From assembly GCA_024500155.1 (NCBI GenBank), contig CM044860.1, forward strand, positions 5,254,501-5,318,500: DNA of 64,000 nucleotides. Reading direction: 5' to 3'. Below the pieces are notes generated by a model. That model did no database searches, was not told the origin of the DNA, and saw nothing but the letters and a program-made list of their open reading frames with translations. Positions 20,201 to 31,031 of the stretch are shown piece by piece. Numbering within the stretch: the first letter of the stretch is position 1; every line of letters begins with the position of its first letter. A program made the translations under genes and the position numbers. This DNA comes from Chenopodium formosanum. Its lineage: Eukaryota; Streptophyta; Magnoliopsida; Caryophyllales; Amaranthaceae.

Positions 20201-22699
20201 CCTATCTTAAATTGACAGTCTCATATGAAAGACCAATGTTTCTAAATTTTGACTAATAATTAATCTATAATCTACGTCAATCATTCAGTTTTTCTTTAAA
20301 AGTGTTCTGCATATGATCTTTATATCTTAGCTATTAGACATTTAGACTATGCATGATACTAATGGATTGAAAAAAAATAAAAATAAAAACCTAGATGTGC
20401 ACAGAAGGTCGATTTAAACTGTCGAATCAGGGCAGAAAAAGTAACGAGGGAAAACACAATATACTAAGATATACTACTTGTAAAGAAGTAAATCCTCCCA
20501 GGCTCAAAGTTCAGGGGACAAAGGCAATATAAATTGCAATGACGGTCAAATTTAATCATATACATTTGTCTTTGCTTGATTGCAACACGGCAACTTCTGA
20601 TCCTCAATTTCTTCAATGCATGATAGCATCTTAAAATGTGTCTTGCTTATAGCTTATCGCCAAATAAAAAGACAGCAGTTCAAACAATTAGCTAGAGCCT
20701 AGAAGGCTTTCCTTCTGTCCTTGTATTTTCCAAGTAACAAAGAAGAAGGATGTGTTCGCAAGACTACCATATACAGCCATAATAACAGAAATTTACACAA
20801 ATACGAGTATATGATTTCCATGAAGCATGATGATTAATTGTTCTTAGCTCTTTGCTCTCTTTTCGCTTTTCAGACATAATAATCCCTTGGTGTGTGTTCT
20901 TAGTAGATAACTTTTCAAAGAAGCTAAAAAGATATTGGAACCTTTACCCCCTTGGCATAATCCATATTAAAACTATTATATAAAACGTATAGACAAAAGA
21001 AAAATTAAGCAAACTGGAATAAACAAACCTTCCATGATTTTGATTCACTTGAAGTTGATTGAAGCATCTCGTATAATAACCCTGAAATAATTCAATGTAG
21101 AGTCATGAATCTACAACTAACAGAGAATTCTCACCAACCAATGGAGCACTACGTTTTAATGGCATAGTTCAGTTAACTACTTTAAACGATTAATAGTTCA
21201 ACTGGCATAGTGTCACTAGGACATGAGGTCAAATCCTTACAATACACAAAAGTTTGGAATACAATTTATAAGTCTAAGGATGTTTCGAGTAATGATTTAA
21301 AATTAAAAAACTTGAGACAGTGTTGAACACTTGAAGGTATATATGAACATCCATATGAACTGATATCATTAAGTTCAACCTAGCACTCATACGGTCATAC
21401 CTTAAAGGCTTAAAACATGGCTTAAATCCTTTATCAACTTAATAACAATGACTCACTTTCTTGACAACTCTATCATGACAAGTAAACTTGACATAACATG
21501 AGATTCGCATCAGATGTAATTTTAATAAGAAAAAAATAATCATTATTCGGGATTTTATTTGTAATCTCATCACTACTAGAAGGTGTCAATAGAAATACTG
21601 AATAAAACCCCATTCACAAGCTTTCTTGCCCAATTTTCTTTGTTTTATGACAATTGCACAAACAAGTTATGTTCCTTAATTAACCATAACTTTCAAGTGA
21701 AATGATAAGCCAATAATCCTAATACACAGATAAATCACGTGTGCTAAGCGTGCATGGACAAAAATATGGTGAACCGGTTGCAGAGTGCATCTAGGCGCAT
21801 AGGGCCTCTATATTTGGCATGCACATAGGAGGGCAATCTAGGGTTCGGTGGTACATTTTCACTCTTAATGGTACATCGGTATATTTTGTGTACTATTATA
21901 CATATATAATGTACCATTAAAGTATAAGTTGTCTGAATAGAAATTTTTGTGTACTATTATACATGTAGTGGTACTTTTTGTCATCATATTTTCCACACTC
22001 AGGTTCCATTATTTATAAAAATGTCATCCTATTTGCATGCCTAATACATAAGGCCTATGCGCTAAGAGTTCCCCCGGGTTACACCTAGCATATAGTGCAC
22101 CTAGCCACCTAGGTGCACCCAATGGTTATTTTAACTCATTTGGTAAATTTTGCTGGTTTTTAAAATTCTTTGACAAAAAACAAACAAAAACTCAATGCAC
22201 CCTGGTGCATAAACACCATTATTGTATGGCATGTGAAGCAACGAATATTTTAAGGTGCAAATGAGCCACGGGGGCATTATTATAAATGGGGGAGAGTATT
22301 CAAACCTACGACAAATTGTTAGAATCATACACAAGCCCTTAGTCTTTACCACTAGACGAGACAAATGAAAACCTCGACAAATGATACATATTACACAATT
22401 TAGTTTGTTATATACAGATAAATTGAAGCAAATTCACACAGCAAAATTAAAACAATGCTACACGTAACAATTTCACATGAAATTCAAAATTATATCCGCC
22501 AAATGCTGGAAAAATTAAACAATCAAGCTCAAAACAAATGATTAGAATGGAATTATTAGAAACAAAAAACCAAATGATCACAATTAGGTTTATTGAGAAA
22601 GGAAAACGCACGGTCACGGCTAATCATGCGGAAATTCTTATAGTCTCCGGCGCCTTTTTGGCCGCGAACGGCGGCGAAGTCAGATTCCGACGCCGACAT
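11246..22699 (-). CDS. SEC1: SEC1/Munc18 (SM) family protein, KEULE/SEC1-like
   Basis: Twenty-one exons give 669 residues (Arabidopsis KEULE is 666): 22612-22699, 21029-21081, 19973-20054, 19062-19140, 17741-17791, 17540-17636, 17423-17455, 16782-16910, 15551-15733, 15390-15473, 15203-15301, 15044-15120, 14319-14415, 13713-13838, 13517-13612, 13262-13381, 13076-13156, 12133-12332, 11924-12014, 11747-11836 and 11246-11299. All phases close. SM landmarks run in order: YKNFRMISRDRLLYEML, VLIMDKVTVKVM, CKMADITDQGISLVEDLF, DAIYFIQPTKENIVMFLSDM, PRIGALRE, RIATVFASLKELPYVR, ELLILDRGVDQIAPVIHEWT, NKLRLLMIYA, SMRSRRTATWARPHSSEDG and ILGGATRSE, then DDPPKYIT before the last short exon. SM proteins clasp syntaxins and drive SNARE-mediated fusion at the plasma membrane and cell plate; KEULE acts with KNOLLE in cytokinesis. 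DITDQGISLVE and SGREPLYKK look slightly closer to SEC1A/SEC1B than to KEULE, but I cannot settle the subtype. Confidence 0.95.
17093..17115. repeat. Homopolymer C23 (G23 on the SEC1 sense strand)
   Basis: Uninterrupted run of 23 C on the plus strand inside the SEC1 intron between the exons at 17423-17455 and 16782-16910. In the transcript it reads as G23. Confidence 0.97.
21794..22065. mobile_element. Candidate non-autonomous DNA transposon (imperfect inverted repeat)
   Basis: Left arm 21794-21830 and right arm 22027-22065 are imperfect reverse complements sharing GCGCATAGG, GGCATGCA and ATAGGA blocks in mirrored order. The middle is AT-rich without coding capacity. It lies in SEC1 intron 1. 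I could not define a target duplication, so the superfamily is open. Confidence 0.5.
22175..22366 (-). mobile_element. tRNA-derived SINE (minus strand)
   Basis: Read on the minus strand, the 5' end carries an A-box-like TCTCGTCTAGTGGTAAAGAC (22344-22363) and, about 30 bases on, a B-box-like GTAGGTTTGAATAC (about 22297-22310). These are the internal polymerase III promoter elements of a tRNA-derived SINE. The 3' part ends in a T-rich TTTTTGTTTG stretch. It lies in SEC1 intron 1. The 3' border is approximate. Confidence 0.7.
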
Positions 22700-22761
22700 T
22701 GTTGATAAAATGAAGAAGGTTTTGAGTTAGAGAAGAATGGATAACAATGGCGGAATTTTTA

Positions 22762-22800
22762 GGAGAGAGAAAAAAAAGAGAGAGAGAGAGAGAGAGAGAA
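22762..22800. repeat. GA-rich (CT on sense) microsatellite in SEC1 5' leader
   Basis: GA-repeat tract 63-100 bases upstream of the SEC1 start codon, so it reads as a CT tract in the 5' leader. Pyrimidine tracts of this kind are common near plant transcription starts. Confidence 0.85.
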
Positions 22801-23614
22801 TGAGGAGAACCGAGAAATAAGGCGGGGTGTTAGAGAAGTAGTTATTTTTGTGCGGGACATTCTTCGTTTTTGTTTTTGTCTTTCTTCTTTCTTCGTTTAG
22901 TCGTTGACGACGTGTTGAGCAGTTTTTAGCTACTCCTTTCATTTCTTTATTTTGTTTGACCTCTAATCAGTGTAGTATGTATGTGTTGTTTTGGGCCTTC
23001 ACGATAGAATGTCCGTCGATTTGTGGATTGGGAATCTTGTGTGATGGATTGGGTTTGGACTATGGAACGTATCATGTTTAATTATTCACGTGATTATATA
23101 TATATTTTTTTTTTATCCAATTTACCTTTAGGGCTAATTTGCATTTAGGAATCAGTTCTGAATGGTTAAGGTTTAATCTCCTTTCAATTGTTTTTGCAAG
23201 GGATCAAATACAAGATTATTATTGTACTATATTTTTTTAAAGATAAGGAAAATAACGTTATGAATCCCTCCTCATTCCTCACGTGGGGAATTCCTAACGT
23301 AATTATAATTGTACTATTGAAAAGTAAAGTCTTATTTAAGAAAATATCTTTTATACATATTATACGTTGTAAGCCACATATGAAATTCAATATCAATTCG
23401 AGTATAAACATTGAATTTTTTTGCATAGATGATTCATTGGCTTGAAGAATGAAGCAAATAGCAACTGACAGGGACCCTTTGCCCAGCACATATGTTGATG
23501 ATGTATTTAGAAATTAATCAATTATGGAGGCATGGTAAACCACTATACGTCTACACCAATATATCTTTGTATTTGCACTTAAACAAACATTCATATATTA
23601 TAATACAAAGCACT
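22801..23614. other. Intergenic, no gene seen
   Basis: SEC1 upstream region and AT-rich spacer. Two short overlapping reading frames on opposite strands (23184-23489) show no family signature. I see nothing else. Confidence 0.5.
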
Positions 23615-23820
23615 CACCAAGCATAGCTTGGTCTAATGGTAAGGTTTGCACCTCACAACCATGAGGTCGTAAGATTAAACCCCATTACAGACACTTTGGG
23701 GTGGGGATTTTCTTACCCAACTTCCCCCACTTTCAAAGTGTCAAGCCCGCTAATCCGGACCGGAAGGACCTATGAGAGGTTTCGGCTCGGTAAATTCCTT
23801 CTCCTTGGAAAAAAAAAAAA
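23615..23820 (+). mobile_element. tRNA-derived SINE with poly(A) tail
   Basis: A-box-like TAGCTTGGTCTAATGG (23624-23639) and a degenerate B-box near 23671-23681 (AGATTAAACCC), then about 120 bp of unrelated body and a terminal A12 tail (23809-23820). This is the standard layout of a plant tRNA-derived SINE. I did not find a convincing target duplication. Confidence 0.75.
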
Positions 23821-23985
23821 CGTAGTATTATACTCTCTTATGTATTTGCACTAAAACAACATACGAAGTATTTACTAGCTCCTATATATGGGTTAGATAA
23901 ATTCATGAACTCATAATTGATATCATTGACTTGACCTGAGCATTGAAACAACTTTTCATAACACCTCTAAGTTAATTAGACTTAA

Positions 23986-24092
23986 CTAGCCTTTTGGCCC
24001 GTTCAATGCACGGGTTATTACCTGGGATAATTATATTCATATGTAGGTATGCTTTTATACAAAGTAATTGTTTCTTTTCAAAAACTTAAAAG

Positions 24093-24132
<40 letters not shown>

Positions 24133-24547
24133 TGAGGGTAGAACTGTGAAAGAACATGAAAGAATTGAGTTAGATATATATACATGAAGAATGTGGGATA
24201 TGAAATGACATATTAGTTTAAATTATATTTAAAGTCTAGGAGATGAAAAGACAATTTTTATAATAATTCATATGTTTATGTAATGTGTACTAATTAATTG
24301 AACATTATTTGATTTCAAAAAAAAAAAAAAAAAATTGAACATTATTTTATGATGGTGGAAATGAAACACTTCATTTTCTTACTTGAATTTGCAAATTGTA
24401 GAATGCATAAAGACTTAAACATACATAATTAAGGGAGTTGACATGTGGCATATGGGGTTGATGAGTGACTTGTGAATTGTGATGCCATGTGTCATATGAA
24501 AAATTTGTGATTTGTGTTTTTAAATACTAACTAAGTATAGATATAGA
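23986..24547 (-). mobile_element. Candidate non-autonomous Helitron
   Basis: On the minus strand the element begins TCTATATCTATAC after an A (24547) and ends with CTAG followed by T (23986). This fits the Helitron rule of insertion between A and T with 5'-TC and CTRR-3'. Just before the end is the hairpin CCCGTGCATTGAACGGG, about 9 bases from the CTAG. There are no coding frames. Internal A37 (24093-24129) and shorter A tracts are present. Confidence 0.65.
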
Positions 24548-24859
24548 TTTTTAAGGAATTGTTTAAAAGCATGATATTTTGGAATTTTGGGGTTGAATTT
24601 TTGTACACTTGTTCAGGTTTCTTTCTTCTAGATCGAACATATATTGCCTATTAGTCTTCAAGATGGATTAATGATCTAAGCAAAATATGTTGATGTAGAA
24701 ATTATGAAAGCATGTTAGTACTAAAATTTATCAACATCATGGTAGATAAAATTTTACCTAGTATTTCTGACATTGTAATATGGAATTTAGCTAGCTAGTT
24801 ATGAGAAATACTTACATATGACCTGCATTACGGAAGGTACAAGTATAACCCAATTATAA

Positions 24860-25072
24860 GGCCTGTTCACATTTACTTAATTTGAGTTCACTTCAATTCA
24901 GTTCATCTCCAATCAATTCAGCTCCAATCAATTCAGTTCAGTTCAATTCAGTTCAGCTTCCAATTTCCCTCTCTCATAATATATTCATTTCAGCTCAGTT
25001 CAGCTCCAATCAGTTCAGTTCAGCTCCAATCAGTATAGTTCAGTTCAGCTTAGTTCAGTAAATGTGAAACAC
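24860..25072. mobile_element. Tourist/Harbinger-like MITE A
   Basis: The left end GGCCTGTTCACATTTACT mirrors the right end AGTAAATGTGAAACAC. Borders are TAA on the left and TAG on the right, a possible decayed 3-bp target duplication. The interior consists of degenerate copies of TTCAGTTCAGCTCCAATCA. Confidence 0.7.
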
Positions 25073-25375
25073 TAGTATGGATGGCGTACTATTTAATAAA
25101 TCATAGATTTTTAATAACAATTACAATATGTTAGAGGTAATGATTCGTAACGTAATACCATAAAACTATGGAGTGTATTAGTGTACACAAGTATATATTT
25201 ATGGTCTTAGAAACTTAGGACATCATAACTTCATAAGTGTGAGGAAGACCTACCAATTAAACAAAGCTTGATATAATTAGTTGGGAATTTGACCTTTAGG
25301 ATCACCTTATAAGTTTGTGGTCATCACAAAGTGGAAACCTCACTCCTAAGTGCAAATTCTTGAAGATGAGGATTA

Positions 25376-25608
25376 TTAGGGCCTGTTCTGATTTACTGAA
25401 AACAACTGAAGTGAAGTGATTGGAGCTGAACTGAACGAGCTGAAATGAATTATTTATGAGAGAAGGAAATTAGGAACTGAATCGAACTGATTGGAGCTGA
25501 ACTGAATGAGTTGAAATGAATTGTTTATGAGAGAAGGAAATTAGGAACTGAACCGAACTGATTGGAGCTGAACTGAACTGAAGTTAAGCTGGAGAGAACA
25601 CACCCTTA
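25376..25608. mobile_element. Tourist/Harbinger-like MITE B with TTA target duplication
   Basis: The element is 25379-25605, flanked by TTA on both sides (25376-25378, 25606-25608), the PIF/Harbinger target preference. Ends are GGGCCTGTTCT and the complement of AGAACACACCC. The interior is the same TGATTGGAGCTGAACTGAA word set as MITE A but on the other strand, with an internal duplication of about 71 bp. Confidence 0.8.
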
Positions 25609-26470
25609 GTTCTTACCCCTTTCTACAAAAGACCCAACTGAAAAGTTACATCATCTACAAAAAAATTAACAAGCGCGAAACATTTTCTTTTTTTTTAATA
25701 ACAAATCAATTCATTAATAAAAAGTTACAACTACAAAAATATTCAAATTTAACATTAAATACTACGTTTATAATATATTGAATGAGATAAATTAATTATT
25801 TCATATGGTATACCCCATATTTAACATGTAGTATATATTTCACAAATAATAATTCAAAAAAAAAAACATATTTTCAATCTTACTACATTTTTATTTTTCT
25901 AAATTGACAACCAAATTTCTAGTCTATGTGACAATACTTCATCATGGGTCCTAAAGTTGTGATTACCTAGAAAATTCTAAATTAAGATCAATTAAAAAAG
26001 AAAAAATTGGTTTAAAAAATAAATAAAAATTGAGAATAAAATTTTTCAAAAGACCATACTAAACCCAATCTTCACTTTATTTGATTTAATTTAATTTGAT
26101 TTTATATTGTCTTTTGATAAATCACCTTCTCAATTTAATAGTGTCGATAACCCATTTATCAAGCTAACCCCTAAAAAACACAAATTTCTTCTTCAAACTC
26201 CCCACCTTCCCCCAACCCAATCTCGGCGCTTTTCTTACACGCGCCTCCTTCTCCTTTTCTTTCTCCTCGTGTGTAAACCCCCTGTTAAAATTTATTCCGC
26301 CATTAAAATCCAGTTTAAGAAGCTCAAAAAACTGGGGAAAGAAGAAGAAAATTTCAAAGAAATAAAACAAAAAAACCCCAGAAAAAAAAGAAGAGAAGAA
26401 TTTGATTAATTTATCAAAATTCATTGATTTTTTTCACCAATTTTCTCTCTCCTATCTTTCTTTTTGAGTG
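25609..26470. other. PAT14-like promoter and 5' leader
   Basis: AT-rich spacer leading into the start codon at 26471. The last 300 bases are CT- and A-rich, typical of a plant leader, with in-frame stops before the start. No separate gene seen. Confidence 0.5.
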
Positions 26471-29259
26471 ATGTACAGATCTGGAACAGTAATGGCGTGG
26501 AATGTATTCAGATTTTGTACTGCTTTAAGGGGTTTAGGTTCGATCATGATCTTGCTCGTTTTAGGGGTTGTGGGTGTAACATATTACGCCGTCGTTTTGA
26601 CCACTTATGGCCCTGCTTTATTCGATGGTGGTCTTGATACTCTTACTTCGTTCGCAGTTTTGTTACCATTCCATGGTTTGGTGAGTTAATTTTGATTTTT
26701 TGAAGTTTATCTTTAATATTTTTGGTTTTTTCAGATTTGACCCTTTTAAATTTTCTTAATTTTGCGTAAAATTTGATTACTTTGGGTGCTATTGATGTTT
26801 AAATTTGATGGGTTTGAGTGATTTCTTGCATTAATTGAGAAAAACTAGCTTCCACTTTTTTTGATTGATTTAGTAAGGTTGAAATTTGGGGTTTTGACTT
26901 TATATCAGCTGATTAGTTCTGTAGTTTTGCTGAATTAATTTGTGGGTACCATGAATTGTGTTAGTTGTGGTGAATTTCTTTCTATTTTTGTGATTTTGAA
27001 TAGAAATTTTGAATGCCTTAGCTATAAGAATCTAGGATTTGTCAAACATTGCTAAATAAAGGTACAATTTGATTTCCACTTGCAGCTAGGCATGTTGTTG
27101 TGGAGTTACTTTTCTGTTGTTTTTACTGATCCGGGGTGTGTACCCGCAAATTGGAGGCCTGCCATAGACGAGGAGAGAGGTGAGAATGATCCATTGACAG
27201 CGTCCGACTTCAGTGGAGTGCAAACTGATCAATCTAATACAAAAGTTCGAGTTTGTCGAAAGTGCAACCAGCTGAAACCTCCTCGCTGCCATCATTGTTC
27301 TGTTTGTGAGTGCCGTTGCTTTCGTGTTCATGTTATTTCTTTCATGGACCCCTGTCAGTTTGTTATAATCTTGACATGCTGCTTAATTTTATTCCAGGTG
27401 GGAGGTGTGTACTAAAAATGGATCATCATTGTGTATGGGTTGTAAATTGTGTTGGAGCACTAAATTATAAATATTTCCTTCTATTCCTGGTATGTTTCCA
27501 TTTATGACCCTTATCTGGTTCCACTTTCTTCAGTTAGTATTGCATCATTACATGCATTAGATCCGTCGTTGAGGTTTTTGTTTACTGTTGCTGCTTGGGA
27601 GGTGTCATGGTTATTTATTTCTTTGTAGGGAAGTTGATTTTGGCACACCGCTAATTGATTTTGGCACACCCCTATGTGAGAAGAATATAGAAAACTGTGC
27701 TCTCATATAGAGGTGTGCCAAAATCATTTCCCTCTTGGTAGCATGAGATTTTGTTTTTTTTGGCTATCTAAAAATCATAAGCTTTAATGTTGGATGGTTC
27801 TCATTATCTACGGTTGTATAGAATAGTAGATATGTTCCTAAAAGGCTAACAATATGGAATTAATTATCAAAGATTTTTAATGTGGAAATTGTAAAGGGGA
27901 CAAATTTTTTAAAGTGCAAGTTTAGAGGGTTTCTTGATGAATGCATAGAACAAGAGTAAGGATGTCTGAGGCTGTATTTGTTTGGTTACCAATTATTATC
28001 TGTTTACATGATGCTCTGTGTATCTTTAATTGTAGGGCAGGATCTTAATTAATTTATATATATAGTTAATATTTGCTTGTTTGTTGTTGCAATGCAGTTC
28101 TACACATTTTTAGAGACCACTCTGGTAACAATTTCACTGTTGCCACAATTTATTGCATTCTTTAGTGACGGAGAGATACCTGGAACACCAAGCAGTCTTG
28201 CGACAACATTCCTTGCATTTGGTAATGGTTGATTAGCTAATTAGTTTTGAACCATGTTGTTTATTCTTCTCTGTTAATACTATATCCTCACATGGCATAG
28301 AACCTTATAGTTGGCCTTTTTGTGGTTGTTGCAGTCTTGAATTTGGCATTCGCGTTGAGTGTTATGGGATTTCTCATCATGCATATATCTTTGGTTTCAG
28401 CTAATACCACTACTATTGAGGTAAACTATTCTGTAATTCTTTTGTTTGTACTCCGAGATCTTTACAGTTTTTTGCTTCTAGTCCATTCGCACCATGAGGT
28501 TGTTCTATGTTGTTGGTTTTTGGTGGCCTGGGAAAAGTTTCACCATAAGGCTTTTGCTCACTTTCTTTTATGATATAGCTTTCTGGGTCTCTACTTTACC
28601 TGGGTTGTCAGTATTGAATTTTCAGGGGATGAACATGCTGTTAACCCGTGGTTCCTATTGAAATCGGGTTTTAAGGGGCAGATTCTGACTTTTATTGGCA
28701 GTGAACTGTTTTTGATTTAATTTGATTGCCTTGTGTTGTATTATATCTGAGTGTTCAATGGTGTGAATGTGTGATGCATTATTTCTCTATCCCCTCATAA
28801 ATAAGGGAAGAAAAATGGAGAAAACTTGCTGCTTGTTAAATGTAAAATCCTCCACAACTCTGGTGTGGTTCACCACAATGTTAGCTATTACTTTAATGAT
28901 TATTCTGAAAAGGAATTTTATTTACTATCTTCTACCTTTGTTATCTGATCAGGCATATGAAAAGAAGACAAGCCCAAAGTGGCGTTATGACCTCGGAAAG
29001 AAGAAAAATTTCCAGCAGGTTAGTATGTTTTTTTGTGCGTCTGAAATGATTTTACAGTGAGTTTCAAAACTGATGATGAATATGCAAGTATTGCAATGTA
29101 TTCTAGATTTTCTTTCATTATATTATGCTCGACAGCTTGAGCATGTACAGAATTTCCTTGCCAATCTAATCCCCTCCTGTATTGTCATTGTGCACGTCTT
29201 TCCTGACTAATTCAACTAACAGATTACTCCGCATTTTTTTTTTGTTTTTTTGTTTTTTT

Positions 29260-29291
<32 letters not shown>

Positions 29292-29588
29292 GTGGGAGAA
29301 AGCAATACTTATGCGTATAACCTACATTTACACAAAAGAATGGGGTCAATATAGGTTTCATGTCAGTTAATGCTTCATGTTAAACAGAATGATACTTTCT
29401 ACTACTATATCAGGAATTTTAAGCTTTTGCAGCATTTTGAGTATATGTCTGATTCTTAACAGGTATTTGGAATGGACAAGAAGTATTGGCTTATCCCCGC
29501 ATATGCAGATGAAGATCTACGAAGGATGCCGGAACTTCAGGGTCTAGATTATCCATCAAAGCCTGACCTTGACGCACAAGAGTTTTAA
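26471..29588 (+). CDS. PAT14: DHHC-type protein S-acyltransferase (PAT14-like)
   Basis: Seven exons encode 307 residues: 26471-26680, 27086-27305, 27398-27489, 28098-28221, 28335-28420, 28953-29018 and 29463-29588. The enzyme transfers palmitate to cysteines of cytosolic faces of membrane proteins through an acyl-cysteine intermediate. The cysteine-rich domain starts at VRVCRKCNQLKPPRCHHCSVC and contains the active site DHHC (152-155) followed by VWVVNCVGALNYKYF. The TTxE motif is TTIE (241-244). Four hydrophobic segments are seen: two before the DHHC domain (SIMILLVLGVVGVTYYAVVL in the first exon; the start of exon 2) and two after it. The protein matches Arabidopsis PAT13/PAT14 (At4g22750/At3g60800) almost along its whole length from the N-terminal MxRSG..MAWN. 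PAT14 family members act at the Golgi/trans-Golgi and affect senescence. The start at 26471 is chosen because it gives the conserved N-terminus. Long G-runs occur in the last intron and the 3' UTR. Confidence 0.95.
27657..27725. repeat. Short foldback element in PAT14-like intron 3
   Basis: 25-base arms (27657-27681 and 27701-27725) pair with two mismatches around a 19-base loop. The left arm starts GATTTTGGCACACC, and that word also occurs once more just upstream (27634-27650 region). MITE-like but very small. Confidence 0.75.
29271..29292 (+). repeat. Homopolymer G22
   Basis: 22 G in the last intron of the PAT14-like gene, sense orientation, preceded by a T-rich tract. Confidence 0.97.
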
Positions 29589-29834
29589 GACGTGTTGGTT
29601 CTATATCTCTGGCTTTCAGAAGTATCCCTCACAACTAAAGATTCTGAGCTCTCATAGAATTTCTTCCCTTTGTCTTTGATCAAGCAAGTGGGGGATTAAT
29701 TGGGCTCTGGTCTTTCTGTCAGCTCGTACACGCTTCTGCAATGTAAAAGCTATCAACGGAAGAACATTATGAATAGAGAAGAGGGGGAAATTTGATGTTC
29801 AGAGGGAGCAGGAAAATGTAGATTATAGAGCTTT

Positions 29835-29851
29835 GGGGGGGGGGGGGGGGG
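29835..29851 (+). repeat. Homopolymer G17 in 3' UTR region
   Basis: 17 G about 250 bases after the PAT14-like stop codon, sense orientation, probably within the 3' UTR. Confidence 0.95.
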
Positions 29852-30084
29852 TGCCTTTTACATGTATGTTTTAAGTTCTAACAGTCTGATTTATAATGGG
29901 GGGTGTAGGGGATTTGTAATACAGGAATTTCTGATGTTTATATTGTGGCAAGCCAAAAGTTGAGAAAAAGAAAATATTGCATTCATTTTATTTAAATGCC
30001 ATGGCTAATATCCCTTCCCCTCTCTCCCTCCCCCCAAATTAAAAAAAAAAAAAATAAAAATAAAATTAAAATGGGTTTTTTAAA

Positions 30085-30236
30085 AGGATGCTTGCCAAGT
30101 TGCTAGAATTTACTAGTATATCTTTATTATCTATTAAAAGACGTTTCAAACAAAATATACGTGTTACGTGACGAGGTTCGAACATACAACCTCTGGTGGT
30201 AAAACTAAGTGTCTTACCATCAAGCTACATTGCATT
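30085..30236 (-). mobile_element. tRNA-derived SINE (minus strand)
   Basis: Read on the minus strand: A-box-like GTAGCTTGATGGTAAGAC (30211-30228), then B-box-like GTATGTTCGAACCTC (30173-30187), a close match to GGTTCGANNCC. The 3' end is not well defined; my lower border is approximate. Confidence 0.7.
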
Positions 30237-31031
30237 TTATGTTATTTTTTGAATGCAATTATAGTGAATGTTAATATGAAGAACAAATTTAATTATAGAT
30301 GTTTCTTTCTATTTTTTAAATTTAATATATTACTCCGTAGTTGATATGCCCGCTTAACTTAAAATTACTATGTAAAAATCGACTCACATCGACTTTAGAA
30401 ACTCGAAGTTATTGAGTGATTTCCAGAAAAATTATTTTAAAAAAATCAAAATTCCACAATTATACTGTTTTTTGTTACGCCACCATACCTTAGATCATAC
30501 TCATCATGTTAGTACTTAGTACTCTCATATTGGGTTTTTTTTTTTAATAATTTTATTTAACATAAAAATGTCCCAATGCATTCCTTCCAAATATTAATTT
30601 TTTTTTAAATTTATTCTTATCATGCTTTTATTATTATTTAACTTAAAAAATTTTATCGGTAAAATTTGCTTCGAAAAATGTGTTAAAAGGTGTCCATTTA
30701 AAACATGTTTGTTTATTTATTTACTGATTCACCGCTGTTTATCATACTACGGAGTAAAGTGGGACAGCCTCGGCCTGCCGTGGCGGGCTGGGGTAATTTC
30801 GTCCGTCTAGACCTCTTGATTAAACCTTCTCAAGTTCAACAAACACCAAATTACTGAACCAAAAGTTAGGAACAAATAAGCACTTAAAGCAGGGCTTTTG
30901 TAAGACTTCCTCGTCTACTTCACTAAGGTACCAACACACTGAACCTTATTCACCATTAATGTAGCTCTTCAATTTCCCCCGATTTTTATCAATCAACTGA
31001 TCTATTTAATAGTAGAAATAACATATTTCAG

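Larger units (their letters stand above)
29589..31031. other. PAT14-like 3' UTR, SINE and bL19m promoter
   Basis: Starts with the 3' UTR of the PAT14-like gene (to about 29970). It also contains a minus-strand SINE and the upstream region of the bL19m gene. No extra coding gene seen. Confidence 0.5.

Noticed and set aside
22131..22364. 77-residue minus-strand frame
   Set aside because: It overlaps the SINE and reads through its A/B boxes; not a gene.
23184..23489. Overlapping frames on both strands
   Set aside because: AT-rich, no family signature, no splice or promoter support.
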